A DNA stretch of 64,000 nt from Cladorhizidae sp. MBARI D1340-BT2 (Eukaryota; Porifera; Demospongiae; Poecilosclerida; Cladorhizidae): NCBI GenBank assembly GCA_028752905.1, contig JAQNBH010000004.1, forward strand, positions 8,374,559 to 8,438,558. The letters run 5' to 3'. Each line of letters opens with the position of its first letter. Position 1 is the stretch's first letter. The notes beneath the pieces were generated by a model, which saw only the letters and a list, made by a program, of their open reading frames with translations, did no database searches and had not been told where the DNA came from. The position numbers were made by a program, and so were the translations under genes. Shown here one piece after another: positions 44,826 through 55,619 of this stretch.

Positions 44826-45260
44826 GCACACACACACACACACACCACACACACGCATACATGCACACACACACACACACATGCACACACACACTCTCTC
44901 ACACACCACACACATGCACACACACTCATACATATACATGCACATACACATGCACACATCACTCGCACACACCCATGCACTAGCCCTAGCCCTGTACATA
45001 CATGAACGCACACACATACATGCACACACATGCACACATCACTCACACACTCACACACACACACATGCACACACACTCACTCATACAGTACATGCACGCG
45101 CACACACTCATACATGCATACACACATAGTACCCACACACACACATACACACACACACAACACCACACATACATGCACAGTGACACACAGTGCATACACA
45201 TGCCCTCATAATGCACACACACATTGACACACACAAGCACAAACACACACACACACCTCT
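44826..45260. repeat. CA-rich microsatellite tract
   Basis: Degenerate (CA)n with ACATGC and ACTCAC variants over about 430 bp. It ends 120 bp before the acceptor of Rpp25-like exon 3. It generates His/Thr and Cys/Val frames that are not genes. Confidence 0.95.
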
Positions 45261-45380
45261 ACATTGTTACAAGGTACAATCTGGTGCTTGAGAGGGTCTC
45301 TATGTGCTCAACGAAATGTTAGGTTTTAGACCGTAGATTCAAAAATATACCGACTTTATTTGTTTGGTGTGCTTCTGTAG

Positions 45381-45473
45381 GATGGTTCTGAGGCGGGTGT
45401 GATCATCTCTGCTGCGGGAGGTCATGTGACCAAGGCTGTAACAATCGTGGAGCTATTGAAGAAGAAGTTTCCA
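45381..45473 (+). CDS. Rpp25-like Alba-domain protein, exon 3
   Basis: 93 nt (31 codons, phase 0 at both ends) between GTGCTTCTGTAG (45,380) and CCA|GTAAGT (45,474). It encodes DGSEAGVIISAAGGHVTKAV and then TIVELLKKKFP, the central strand, G-rich turn and second helix of the Alba domain. The K-x-V-x-x-V-E-L-L-K segment is the family signature. The next exon would be expected to continue with a GLHQ-like motif; I searched downstream to 64 kb by eye and did not find it, so the gene probably leaves the window. The exon sits between a CA-rich tract (44.8-45.26 kb) and a TG-rich minisatellite (45.6-46.1 kb), which are complementary. Confidence 0.82.
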
Positions 45474-45596
45474 GTAAGTTATCATTAATTATCAAACACT
45501 AGTCCATTATTCATTACATATGTAATGTTATATGAATATATAAAACATGCATGTTCGTATGATCCATTAGGTGATCATACTGGTGTGTGGATGGTG

Positions 45597-46145
45597 TGTG
45601 TGGTGTGTGTGTGCTATGGGTGACGTGGGTTGGTTGTGTGTGTGTAAGGTGTGCTTGTGTGCAGTACAGCATGTTGTGGGTACTGTGCATGTATGTGTGA
45701 TGTGGGTTTGCTGTGTGTGGTGTGTGTAAGGTGTGCTTGTGTGCAGTACAGCATGTTGTGGGTACTGTGCATGTATGTGTGATGTGGGTTTGCTGTGGGT
45801 GGTGTGTGTGTAAGGTGTGCTTGTGTGCAGTACAGCATGTTGTGAGTACTGTGCATGTATATGTGATGTGGGTTTGCTGTGGGTGGTGTGTGTGTAAGGT
45901 GTGCTTGTGTGCAGTACAGCATGTTGTGAGTACTGTGCTTGTATGTGTGATGTGGGTTTGCTGTGTGTGGTGTGTGTGTAAGGTGTGCTTGTGTGCAGTA
46001 CAGCATGTTGTGGGTACTGTGCATGTATGTGTGATGTGGGTTTGCTGTGGGTGGTGTGTGTGTAAGGTGTGCTTGTGTGCAGTACAGCATGTTGTGGGTA
46101 CTGTGCATGTATGTGTGACATAGGTTTGCTGTGGGTGGTGTATGT
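45597..46145. repeat. TG-rich minisatellite, 84-bp unit
   Basis: Six copies at 84-bp spacing (GCAGTACAGC recurs at about 45,661, 45,743, 45,827, 45,911, 45,995 and 46,079) with GTGTAAGGTGTGCTTGTGTG. It starts about 125 bp after the donor of Rpp25-like exon 3. Confidence 0.95.
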
Positions 46146-46535
46146 GTGTTTTGTATGAGCGAGAGATTGTCGTCAAGGAAAATATGTCCTCCTCCTTGTC
46201 CCTCTAATAACTAAAACACTTTTACAACTAAAACTCATCGAAAACAGGTGGGGAATCTGAACTGCGACCCTAGGGATGTCCTCCAGCACAGGTGCCCACA
46301 TTAGGTGTGGCTTCACTGGGACTGTGTGCTTTCCTCGTGGACCCATACATGTACTTCTTATCAAGTCCACTTCACAAATCAGTTAAATTTTGTTCAGCCA
46401 GAGCTGAACACATCTCTCAAACCTATAGTGGGAGTGTTTTGCATGTACATACACATTGTACACTACAAATAGACCACGCCCTAAATAACTCCTTGTCCTC
46501 GATTAGACAAGACAGCATTTACTAATCTATGAGCT
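46146..46535. other. Intron stretch, weak minus-strand frame
   Basis: A 65-codon minus-strand frame (46,370-46,173) has a fairly normal composition, but I found no family or splice support. Otherwise featureless. Confidence 0.25.
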
Positions 46536-46539
46536 ACAC

Positions 46540-46945
46540 AGCTATAGGAACACTGTATATGAGTTACACTGTACATACATGTATGTACATTATGTAGGAA
46601 CACTGTGTGAGCTATAGGGACTCTGTATGGGCTATAGGAACACTACATGTAAATGAATTACAGGAATACTGTATGAGTTAAAGAAACACTGTATGAGCTA
46701 CAGTATAGAGACACTGTATGAGATATAGCAACACTGTACATGTATATAAGTTAAACACTATACATGTATATCAGCTATAGGAACACTGTATGACTATAGG
46801 AACACTACATGAGTTATAGAGATACTGTATAAGCTACATATATGGGCTATAGAAACACTACATGTATATGAATGACAGGAACACTGTATGAGTAGGAACA
46901 CTGTATGAGTAGGAACACTGTATGAGTAGGAACACTGTATGAGCT
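46540..46945. repeat. Degenerate ~20-25-bp repeats
   Basis: Irregular copies of AGGAACACTGTATGAGCTAT with many indels, more decayed than the neighbouring arrays. Confidence 0.75.
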
Positions 46946-47195
46946 ATGAACTATGTACATATATATACATACATACATGTATAGGTATGTATGTACATGT
47001 AGATACATACATGTACATGTATGTAGGAGCACAGAACATGGAAAGCCAACCAACTAGCAACCGACAAAGTGAATGTCAATTGCTCATTAATGGTGGCGTT
47101 TCTGTGAAGACAGATGTCTCCATATCCATCCAATCTTGGCATGTGGCATTGCTGTCGAGATAGCCACACACCCACACACACACAATAAAGAACTG
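46946..47195. other. Spacer with TACATG repeats
   Basis: ACATACATGTA-type palindromic microsatellite at 46,958-47,030, then an unremarkable spacer. Confidence 0.5.
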
Positions 47196-47196
47196 G

Positions 47197-47745
47197 AGGG
47201 GCTCTCAATCAGCAGCCAGCCTCACTCCAGTCCTCTGACTCTCAATCAGCAGCCAGCCTCACTCCAGTCCTCTCGCTCTCAATCAGCACCCAGCCTCACT
47301 CCAGTCCTCTGTCTGTCAATCAGCAGCCAGCCTCACTCCAGTCCTCTGTCTGTCAATCAGCAGCCAGCCTCACTCCAGTCCTCTGACTCCTCATCAGCAG
47401 CCAGCCTCACTCCAGTCCTCTCGCTCTCAATCAGCAGCCAGCCTCACTCCAGTCCTCTGACTCCTCATCAGCAGCCAGCCTCACTCCAGTCCTCTGACTC
47501 CTCATCAGCAGCCAGCCTCACTCCAGTCCTCTCGCTCTCAATCAGCACCCAGCCTCACTCCAGTCACTCTCAATCAGCAGCCAGCCTCACTCCAGTCCTC
47601 TGACTCCTCATCAGCACCCAGCCTCCTCTGACTCTCAATCAGCACCCAGCCTCACTCTGGAAGTCCTCTGACTCTCAATCAGCAGCCAGCCTCACTCCAG
47701 TCCTCTGGCGCTCAATCAGCACCCAGCCTCACTCCATTCTTCGGT
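47197..47745. repeat. Minisatellite, ~36-bp unit
   Basis: About 15 copies with CAATCAGCAGCCAGCCTCAC and TCCAGTCCTCTGACTC. Variants alternate between CTCAATCAGC and CTCATCAGC. Open frame on the plus strand for 155 codons because of unit length; not a gene. Confidence 0.93.
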
Positions 47746-47799
47746 GCTCTTCATGACCAACGTTGGACCTACTTCTCTGCAGTTTGAAAAGAAGAAACC

Positions 47800-48422
47800 A
47801 CAGTAGCATGCTCTGTCTCATCTGTACAGTAGCACACTCTGTCTCATCTGTACAGTAGCATGCTCTGTCTCATCTGAACAGTAGCACGCTCTGTCTCATC
47901 TGTACAGTAGCACGCTCTGTCTCATCTGAACAGTAGCACGCTCTGTGTCATCTGTACAGTAGCATGCTCTGTCTCATCTGTACAGTAGCATGCTCTGTCT
48001 CATCTGTACAGTAGCATGCTCTGTCTCATCTGAACAGTAGCACGCTCTGTCTCATCTGTACAGTAGCATGCTCTGTCTCATCTGAACAGTAGCACGCTCT
48101 GTCTCATCTGTACAGTAGCACGCTCTGTCTCATCTGAACTGTAGCACGCTCTGTGTCATCTGTACAGTAGCACGCTCTGTCTCATCTGTACAGTAGCACG
48201 CTCTCTCTCATCTGTACAGTAGCACGTTCTGTCTCATCTGTATAGTAGCACGCTCTGTCTCATTACACAGTAGCATGCTCTCTCTCATCTGTACAGTAGC
48301 ACGTTCTGTCTCATCTGTATAGTAGCACGCTCTGTCTCATCTGTACAGTAGCATACTCTGTGTCATCGGTTCAGTAGCATGCTCTAATCTGCATAGTAGC
48401 ATGTTCTGTGTCATCTGTACTC
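47800..48422. repeat. Minisatellite, 25-bp unit, ~24 copies
   Basis: Copies of GTAGCACGCTCTGTCTCATC followed by TGTACA, with AAC/TAC and ATG/ACG variants interspersed. An inverted, unexpanded relative is at 40.58-40.70 kb. Confidence 0.93.
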
Positions 48423-48685
48423 TTTGGCCTGAAATTACTTTTTGAAAATACTTGTGGAAAAAACAGGAGGAAACAGGAGGAGTGCCTGCAAATAGTGTTT
48501 TGACACACAAATTCACTCAAAACACTTAAAGCTTTTGTAGTGTTTTGTGGCTGCATGGTTTTCTTGCTGCATAGATAGTGACCTGCGTTGATATTTGAGC
48601 AAGAACTAAGCTAAGAACAGGTTGAGTGTGTTTAAAATACAACCGCATTCTAAATACATAGTGATGTAACTAGGAAATGAAGAGA
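48423..48685. other. Spacer between arrays
   Basis: No feature was recognised. Confidence 0.4.
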
Positions 48686-48689
48686 CCAA

Positions 48690-49290
48690 GGTGCTCAAGG
48701 AGATGAGGGTGTAAACATGGTGGCTCAAGGAGATGAGGGTATAAACATGGTGGCTCTAGAGATGAGGGTATAAACATGGTGGCTCAAGGAGATGAGGGTA
48801 TAAACATGGTGGCTCAAGGAGATGAGGGTATAAACATGGTGACTCAAGGAGATGAGGGTATAAACATGGTGGCTCAAGGAGATGAGGGTGTAAACATGGT
48901 GGCTCAAGGAGATGAGGGTATAAACATGGTGGCTCAAGGAGATGAGGGTATAAACATGGTGGCTCTAAAGATGAGGGTATAAACATGGTGGCTCAAGGAG
49001 ATGAGGGTATAAACATGGTGACTCAAGGAGATGAGGGTATAAACATGGTGGCTCAAGGTGATGAGGGTATAAACATGGTGGCTCAAGGAGGTGAGTGTAT
49101 AAACATGGTGGCTCAAGGAGATGAGGGTATAAACATGGTGGCTCAAGGAGATGAGGGTATAAACATGGTGGCTCAAGGAGATGAGGGTATAAACATGGTG
49201 GCTCAAGGAGATGAGGGTGTAAACATGGTGGCTCTAGAGGTGAGGCTCTAGAGGTGAGGGTACAATCGTGGTTGCCTCTAGAGGTGAGGG
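48690..49290. repeat. Minisatellite, 30-bp unit, ~19 copies
   Basis: Copies of GGTGGCTCAAGGAGATGAGG followed by GTATAAACAT. A block of about eight units (48,750-48,970) recurs at 48,960-49,230 with the same variant (GGTGGCTCTA) at its edge, showing a segmental duplication inside the array. Frames on both strands are products of the repeat. Confidence 0.95.
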
Positions 49291-50305
49291 TACCCCATGT
49301 TCCCTCCCATGTTCTTGTCAGAGTGCCAAGAACCATCATGAACTTTGTACCCGTGAATAACTATGATGTTGAATAACGATGTATTCTTGTAAAATGTCCT
49401 TGTCCTGCCCACCTCGGGTTTTTTCCCCAGGGAGTGTGTGCCAATTACATGCTGTCCTATCTAATTAAATCATAGGTTGTGACCATACTAGTATCATGGT
49501 TTCATTAATGCATGGGACGGCTTCCTCCAACCTTCCCTTCCTCCGCCCACTCAAGAAGACATATTGCTACCAGCGTTAATTCCACTATACTAAATGTGGC
49601 TCTTTAGCCCGTACCTAAACATACACAACACGTGCACACACATACACATCTTTCGTAATGATGCCTTCACCGAGTTTGCTTCTCAGCCCAATTGTCATGT
49701 CTCTCATGGCTGCATTTAGGATTGAGTTGAGGGGGGGGAGGGGCGGTAGTATTTTGTAAACGGGGAAGGTGGGTGGGTGGGTGTAATGCCCCTCCTCCCA
49801 ACCCCCTCAGGGTTTCATTTAGAAAATTGTCCAAGAGGGGGCAACTGGAGGAATCTGGATATTAAGGGGGGGGGGGGGCATGATGGTAAAGATGTGACAA
49901 AGTTTCTAATGAATTTTAATAATACAATTTCCAAGGGGGGCAAAAAGGTTCCAAGGGGGGCAGCCACCCCCCACCCACCCCTAAATGAAACCCTGCGAGC
50001 CCTAAATACAGTCCTGTACTCTGAAGGGAGCGTTCTTTTGTACTGTTTGCTGTATAATTGACGTGTGTATAAATATTCAAGACCAGACAACTGCTTTTAG
50101 AGTGCAGTCTATTATGGGAACGAACATCAGAATTCCAAGAGACTTTATTTATACAACCTACATCAAACTATTTCCCTTTCAGCTTTCTGTGAGTTCCTAA
50201 TGCACAAGAATTGCAAGGAAAGTTTGTTCGCGCAATGTGTACTTGGGGAGACGTCTGTCTCCTCTTATGGTTGTCCCAAGTTCGAGCCTCTTGCCTGCTT
50301 TTTAA
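49291..50305. other. Stretch with G-rich blocks
   Basis: No gene was recognised. G tracts lie at 49,729-49,744, 49,866-49,878 and near 49,935-49,970. A segment with GGGTTTCATTTAG (49,810) recurs inverted as CTAAATGAAACCCT (49,981-49,994), so a small inverted repeat of about 185 bp total may be present. Confidence 0.4.
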
Positions 50306-50314
50306 GGCAATGGA

Positions 50315-50803
50315 TGTCGGGCTATTGATGTAGGGCTAGGGATGTAGGGCTAGGGATGAAGGGCTATGGATGTAGGGCTAGGGATGTAGGGCTAGGGATG
50401 AAGGGCTAGGGATGTAGGGCTAGAGATGTAGGGCTAGGGATGTAGGGCTAGGGATGTAGGGCTAGGGATGTAGGGCTAGGGATGTAGGGCTAGGGATGTA
50501 GGGCTAGGGATGTAGGGCTAGGGATGTAGGGCTAGGGATGTGGGGCTAGGGATGTGGGGCTAGAGATGTAGGGCTAGGGATGTAGGGCTAGGGATGTAGG
50601 GCTAGGGATGTAAGGCTAGGGATGTAGGGCTAGGGATGTAGGGCTAGGGCTAGGGATGTAGGGCTAGGGATGTAGGGCTAGGGATGTAGGGCTAGGGATG
50701 TAGGGCTAGGGATGTAGGGCTAGGGATGTAGGGCTAGGGCTAGGGATGTAGGGCTAGGGATGTAGGGCTAGGGATGTAGGGCTAGGGATGTAGGGCTAGG
50801 ATT
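50315..50803. repeat. Minisatellite, 14-bp unit TAGGGATGTAGGGC, ~35 copies
   Basis: Copies of ATGTAGGGCTAGGG with two 6-bp insertions of GGGCTA (near 50,640 and 50,730). The same 14-bp family forms the array at 63.18-64.00 kb in the same orientation. Confidence 0.96.
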
Positions 50804-51040
50804 AGGTAGGCAACAGCTTTGAGCTTTGGACCTCCATGAGTCTGTCAGGGTTGTGCCAGGAGCGGTGATTGCTTGCTGAGCAATTTTATTTGACTCTCAA
50901 AGATCAGACCGTAAAGCACTGGGCATGTTTGCTCCTACCAAACCAACACCCCTAGTGGGGTTCGCTATAATTATATATCATAACTTAGCTCATTCCCCCA
51001 ATATATTAATTCATAGATGAAGCCATCTATGTATAATAGA
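50804..51040. other. Spacer
   Basis: No feature was recognised. Confidence 0.4.
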
Positions 51041-51044
51041 ACAA

Positions 51045-51220
51045 CTATCAATGAACTCTCAAGTTGACATAATAACATTAAAATCACCTCAATAATCAAC
51101 TTCAATTTTTATTCACTCGACGTTTCGACTAGAGCATCTAATCGAAACGTCGAGTGAATAAAAATTGAAGTTAATTTGAGAAGTGAATATGAGAAGGTGA
51201 TTTTAATATATAGAGGATAG
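51045..51220. mobile_element. Hammerhead-family element, arms joined (no array)
   Basis: Almost perfect palindrome: ATCAATGAACTCTCAAGTTG and AATCACCTCAATAATCAACT, then ATTCACTCGACGTTTCGACT, directly followed by the inverted right arm ATCGAAACGTCGAGTGAATA and GTGATTTTAATATA. The CTGATGA segment and array are missing, as if deleted between the two GAAAC halves. The junction reads GACTAGAGCATCTAATCG. Confidence 0.85.
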
Positions 51221-51775
51221 CAGGGCAGTTGTAATGTTAGAAAGAGGTGGAGTTTGTTGAAACTGAAACAGATGCCTGGGTATTCAACACCAACTCTCTT
51301 TAAAGCAGGCCGGTGCGGAAGCCGCCAGTAGTATCTGCAGCTGCTGTAAGGGTCACAACAGTGTTGGCCAACTGGTGTGGACGAGGGTTAATTAAATGGA
51401 AAGTTATATAAAAGGAAAAAGGAAATAATTATGAAATAAAAAATGAAATAGTGTAAACTTGTTTGTTATCGCCAGCGGAAACGAATATCGACAAACACTT
51501 TCGTCGTATTAACAGTTGCCAATGGAGATACGGCCATGCGCAGTAGTTAGATCAGAATGCATGCTTCCTTTTGAAGTGAGCACTGTGGACCTCATTTTGT
51601 TCAAGTTATGGTGATAGAAGCGTCCTACATTAGGAGCAGTTTCCTCCAGGATGTGTGGTCAGGGCGATGAGATTCTGCTTCTTGGCAGAGTGCTCGGTGA
51701 AGGTACGGAGGTTTGAGCGAGAGACGAGCCGAAACGGTCACTCTGTAGCTGATAGGTTGAATTATTGATTGACCA
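51221..51775. other. Stretch upstream of the pogo-like relic
   Basis: No recognised feature. It may be the 5' part of the transposon that follows, but no terminal repeat was found. Confidence 0.3.
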
Positions 51776-51778
51776 CGG

Positions 51779-52640
51779 TTGCCAATATTTTGTGTGCTCG
51801 GAATGGCTGAGAAACAGCGTCACGAGCGGTGGAAAGAGGAGGTCATGTTTTCTGCTATGAATGCTGTAAAAAAAAATGAGCTGACGATATATAAAGCTGC
51901 AGCTACATATGTTTTGTGTTCCAAAAGACTTTTGCCTACAGCCATGACACATACTTGGACCCCAAACTATTCTTTCATCATTCCTACTTGACATGGTGAA
52001 AGTGGCTATCCTGTGACAAGAACCGGTCATAGCCTGTGGTTGGGCTGCAGGAAGGTGAACAGGAAGAGCTGGTCACTTCAACGAGTGCCATTAAAAGATC
52101 ACTCTTTGAAAAATGGATATGCTTGAAGGTATGTGGTCATGCTGGCCCTAATATTGTCAGCGAACACTTTAGGCTCGTGGTAAGACTCTATAGATGGATC
52201 ACGGCCTTAAGAATATAGCAAGGTGGGTATAGAACTGCCATGAAACTTTCCTCACCTTAGACTGCAATAGTGCTAGCTGTCTCCACTGAGGGTGCAAGGA
52301 ATGCTTGCCGCTGGTCTTGTGGCATAAGGGAGCATATCAAACTTCCTTCTTGGTGTATCAACAGCTGGAATAGCCACACACCGATGAGAATTTACAGTCA
52401 ATCATTTCCTGGTGACCCTTATCGATTTAGAAGATGCACTGCATGCACGAAGTGAATCTGATTGGATAGTTTACGGAGTTATTTTTGGTGTTGATGAAAA
52501 AATGCATTTCCTAAGTTTAATGTCCCTGAGCGTCCAGTTGTGCTCATTAGTGATGGCCATCAACATTGATGTTACCTGTCATGGTATCCTATTCTGCCTG
52601 CCACCCCTTACTAGCATGCATTACAAATACGGTATCCAAG
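51779..52640 (+). mobile_element. Pogo-like transposase relic (HTH plus DDE fragment)
   Basis: The plus strand from about 51,800 reads MAEKQRHERWKEEVMFSAMN, then AVKKNELTIYKAAATY. This is the psq-type helix-turn-helix pattern (W..E.M..A...V...L.I.KAA..Y) of pogo/Tigger/Jerky transposases, which bind the element's own ends. After several frameshifts, PERPVVLISDGHQH (about 52,528-52,570) and then, in another frame, HGILFCLPPLTS (about 52,578-52,613) give the second catalytic Asp block of the DDE domain. The third acidic residue and the C-terminus are not seen; a 25-bp minisatellite begins right after. It is a pseudogene. Confidence 0.7.
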
Positions 52641-52647
52641 TCTCTCA

Positions 52648-54015
52648 GGGTAGGACCAGACCAAGTCCCTCAAGCAGCGTAGGACCAGACCAAGTCCCTC
52701 AAGGCAGGACCAGACCAAGTCCCTCAAGCAGCGTAGGACCAGACCAAGTCCCTCAAGCAGCGTAGGACCAGACCAAGTCCCTCAAGGCAGGACCAGACCA
52801 AGTCCCTCAAGGCAGGACCAGACCAAGTCTCTCAAGGACCAGACCAAGTCCCTCAAGGTAGGACCAGACCAAGTCCCTCAAGGCAGGACCAGACCAAGTC
52901 CCTCAAGACAGGACCAGACCAAGTCCCTCAAGCAGCGTAGGACCAGACCAAGTCCCTCAAGGCAGGACCAGACCAAGTCTCTCAAGGCAGGACCAGACCA
53001 AGTCCCTCAAGGCAGGGCCAGACCAAGTCTCTCAAGGCAGGACCAGACCAAGTCCCTCAAGACAGGACCAGACCAAGTCCCTCAAGGCAAGACCAGACCA
53101 AGTCTCTCAAGGCAGGACCAGACCAAGTCTCTCAAGGAGGACCAGACCAAGTCCCTCAAGGCAAGACCAGACCAAGTCCCTCAAGACAGGACCAAACCAA
53201 GTCCCTCAAGCAGCGTAGGACCAGACCAAGTCCCTCAAGCAGCGTAGGACCAGAACAAGTCCCTCAAGGCAGGACCAGACCAAGTCTCTCAAGGCAGGAC
53301 CAGACCAAGTCCCTCAAGGCAGGACCAGACCAAGTCTCTCAAGGCAGGACCAGACCAAGTCCCTCAAGGCAGGGCCAGACCAAGTCCCTCAAGGGAAGAC
53401 CAGACCAAGTCCCTCAAGGCAGGACCAGACCAAGTCCCTCAAGGCAGGACCAGACCAAGTCCCTCAAGGGAGGACCAGACCAAGTCCCTCAAGGCAGGAC
53501 CAGACCAAGTCCCTCAAGGGAGGACCAGACCAAGTCCCTCAAGGGAGGACCAGACCAAGTCCCTCAAGGGAGGACCAGACCAAGTCTCTCAAGGGAGGAC
53601 CAGACCAAGTCCCTCAAGGGACGACCAGACCAAGTCCCTCAAGGGAGGACCAGACCAAGTCCCTCAAGGGAGGACCAGACCAAATCCCTCAAGGCAGGAC
53701 CAGAAGACAGGACCAGACCAAGTCCCTCAAGCAGCGTAGGACCAGACCAAGTCCCTCAAGGCAGGACCAGACCAAGTCTCTCAAGGACCAGACCAAGTCC
53801 CACAAGGCAGGACCAGACCAAGTCCCTCAAGCAGCGTAGGACCAGACCAAGTCCCTCAAGCAGCGTAGGACCAGACCAAGTCCCTCAAGGCAGGACCAGA
53901 CCAAGTCTCTCAAGGCAGGACCAGACCGAGTCCCTCAAGGCAAGACCAGACCAAGTCCCTCAAGGCAGGGCCAGACCAAGTCCCTCAAGGCAGGGCCAGA
54001 CCAAGTTCCTCAAGG
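52648..54015. repeat. Minisatellite, ~24-25-bp unit, ~55 copies
   Basis: Copies of GGACCAGACCAAGTCCCTCA with linkers AAGGCA, AAGGGA or AAGCAGCGTA. The linker types occur in runs, which marks separate expansion blocks. It directly follows the DDE fragment of the pogo-like relic. Confidence 0.96.
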
Positions 54016-54375
54016 GACCGTTTTTGTAACTTTTTTCCTACTGAAGAAGCCATGACTTTTTAATGCGTCATCCAATTTCGGTCTCCAAAAGAGAGCCCAT
54101 TCTTATGCAATATTTGCAAGGTGGTATTGCAGTACTTCCTTGCAATAACACCAAGGTCATTAAATACAAACTACTTTTCATCCTAACCTTTGGTCATCGG
54201 CACTTGCCTTTTATGGTGCTAGCAAAGGACCCAGATATGTACTCCTAGCCCATCTATGAAGGTAGGGTAGGAGTTCAATTGCATAGACTGGATTCTCTCT
54301 CTTGAGAAAACGATCATTCATATGATAGAGAAGATAAAGAGCTTTCAGATGGGTTAGAATCATTTATTCAAGTCG
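54016..54375. other. Spacer, no gene seen
   Basis: A 61-codon frame (54,063-54,248) has no recognisable relation to any family. It may be transposon sequence continuing across the minisatellite. Confidence 0.3.
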
Positions 54376-54384
54376 TTGTCAATC

Positions 54385-54575
54385 TATTACAATAATAATA
54401 ATCAATTGAAATTGGACTCTCTCGACATTTCGACAATGTCTAGCCTTCATCAAATTATTCCTGATAAAGGCTAGAGCATCTAGTCAAAACGTCGAGTGAA
54501 TACAATTTGAAGTTGATTATTGAGAAGGTAATTATATGTCAACTGAGAGTTCTTTGTTGAGATATTATTCTTGTT
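54385..54575. mobile_element. Hammerhead-family element, no array, broken core
   Basis: Left arm AATCAATTGAAATTGGACTC and CGACATTTCGACAATGTCTA, then right arm TTATTCCTGATAAAGGCTAG, GTCAAAACGTCGAGTGAATA, GTTGATTATTGAGAAGGTAA and TATGTCAACTGAGAGTTC. On the plus strand the core reads CTGATAA (one change from CTGATGA) and CAAAAC in place of CGAAAC. Both changes hit residues needed for catalysis, so this copy should be inactive. Confidence 0.8.
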
Positions 54576-54937
54576 TCTTCCAGGCCTCTTCTCAACCGAT
54601 ATACAATGAAAAGTGTCACTAAAAAGGATCATAACTCAAGAATGGTTGGCAATAATGAGTTGAAACTTGAAACACTGTTACATAGTACACATCTATTAGT
54701 GAAGGTAGAGAGTAATTAAATTTTTCTTTTTTTGTTGTTGAAGAAACCCCCCCCAAAATGGTGGTCGTCCCTTAAAAAGGACCCATTCTTCATATCCATC
54801 AGAGCTCTTCCTTTTACAAGAAAAGAATCATTGGTGTGTTACAAAATAGAATGTTCCCTCGTTGTCGAGAGTCCTTTGGATCACATTTTCAATTCCAAAT
54901 GTCAAAGTCGGTTTCTCAAGATGTGGGATTTATCCTT

Positions 54938-55132
54938 TTAACCCCAATGCTTTTGCAACATAAAAATCTTTTAACCCCAATGCTGTTGCAACATAAAAAC
55001 CTTTTAACCCCAATGCTGTTGCAACATAAAAACCTTTTAACCCCAATGCTGTTGCAAATAAAAACCTTTTAACCCCAATGCTGTTGCAAAACATGAAAAC
55101 CTTTTAACCCCAATGCTGTTGCAAAACATGAA
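54938..55132. repeat. Short minisatellite, ~32-bp unit, 6 copies
   Basis: Copies of CTTTTAACCCCAATGCTGTT followed by GCAACATAAAAAC. Confidence 0.93.
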
Positions 55133-55615
55133 ACGATTCCACCGTCTATGAATGGAGTTGGGTTCTCAGCAAGTGAAGGTTCTCAGCAAGTGAATCATCT
55201 TTATTTCCAGTAACCATCATCACCAGTTTCACAACCTCCTGTGACATCATCCGATGTAGGCCCATTACAGCCTCCTGATCAGCAACCAGTAGCCAATAGA
55301 TCTGACACTGATGTGATGAGGTGCGGTGTGTGCTGCTCTTCAGTGGGTGAATGTCCTTGTTCGCTAGCAGTGTCCAGAGGCCTACTTCGCCTGTGGTTAG
55401 CTCCACCTAGATGTACTTGTCATCCTCTCCGCCCATTGTTTCCTTTTCAAACCCTGTATTTCCAGCTTCTCATATGATTTCCTCCTGTAAACTCACAGGT
55501 AGCAAGCAGCAGGATTGATTATTGAGATTTATTTGACGTTTTTTCCACACCTCCTGACGATGCAGCTGTTGGCAAGACGAGGACAAAGCGTATCTCTGGG
55601 GCTAGGAATTAAGCA
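55133..55615. other. Stretch with weak plus-strand coding look
   Basis: The plus-strand frame 55,241-55,477 contains QPPDQQPVANRSDTD and a Cys-rich MRCGVCCSSVGECPC. It might be transposase tail sequence. No family or splice support. Confidence 0.25.
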
Positions 55616-55619
55616 TCTA

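Noticed and set aside
44662..45252. Cys/Val and His/Thr repetitive frames
   Set aside because: Translation of the CA-rich tract.
45514..46176. 220-codon His/Thr-rich minus-strand frame
   Set aside because: 84 is divisible by three, so the TG-rich minisatellite stays open by arithmetic.
48725..49339. Frames such as SHHVYTLISL repeats
   Set aside because: Product of the 30-bp minisatellite on both strands.
50281..50310. tRNA-like TTCGAGCCTC box
   Set aside because: No matching A box or foldable arms around it.
51659..52030. 123-codon minus-strand frame
   Set aside because: Lies opposite the pogo-like HTH segment, which explains the open frame better.
54461..54510. Hammerhead on the plus strand at 54.47 kb
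   Set aside because: CTGATAA and CAAAAC alter essential core residues; annotated only as a broken copy.
54593..54640. Possible next exon of the Rpp25-like gene after TTTCTTCCAG
   Set aside because: The acceptor looks good, but phase 0 reads ASSQPIYNEKCH then stop and lacks the expected GLHQ-like continuation.
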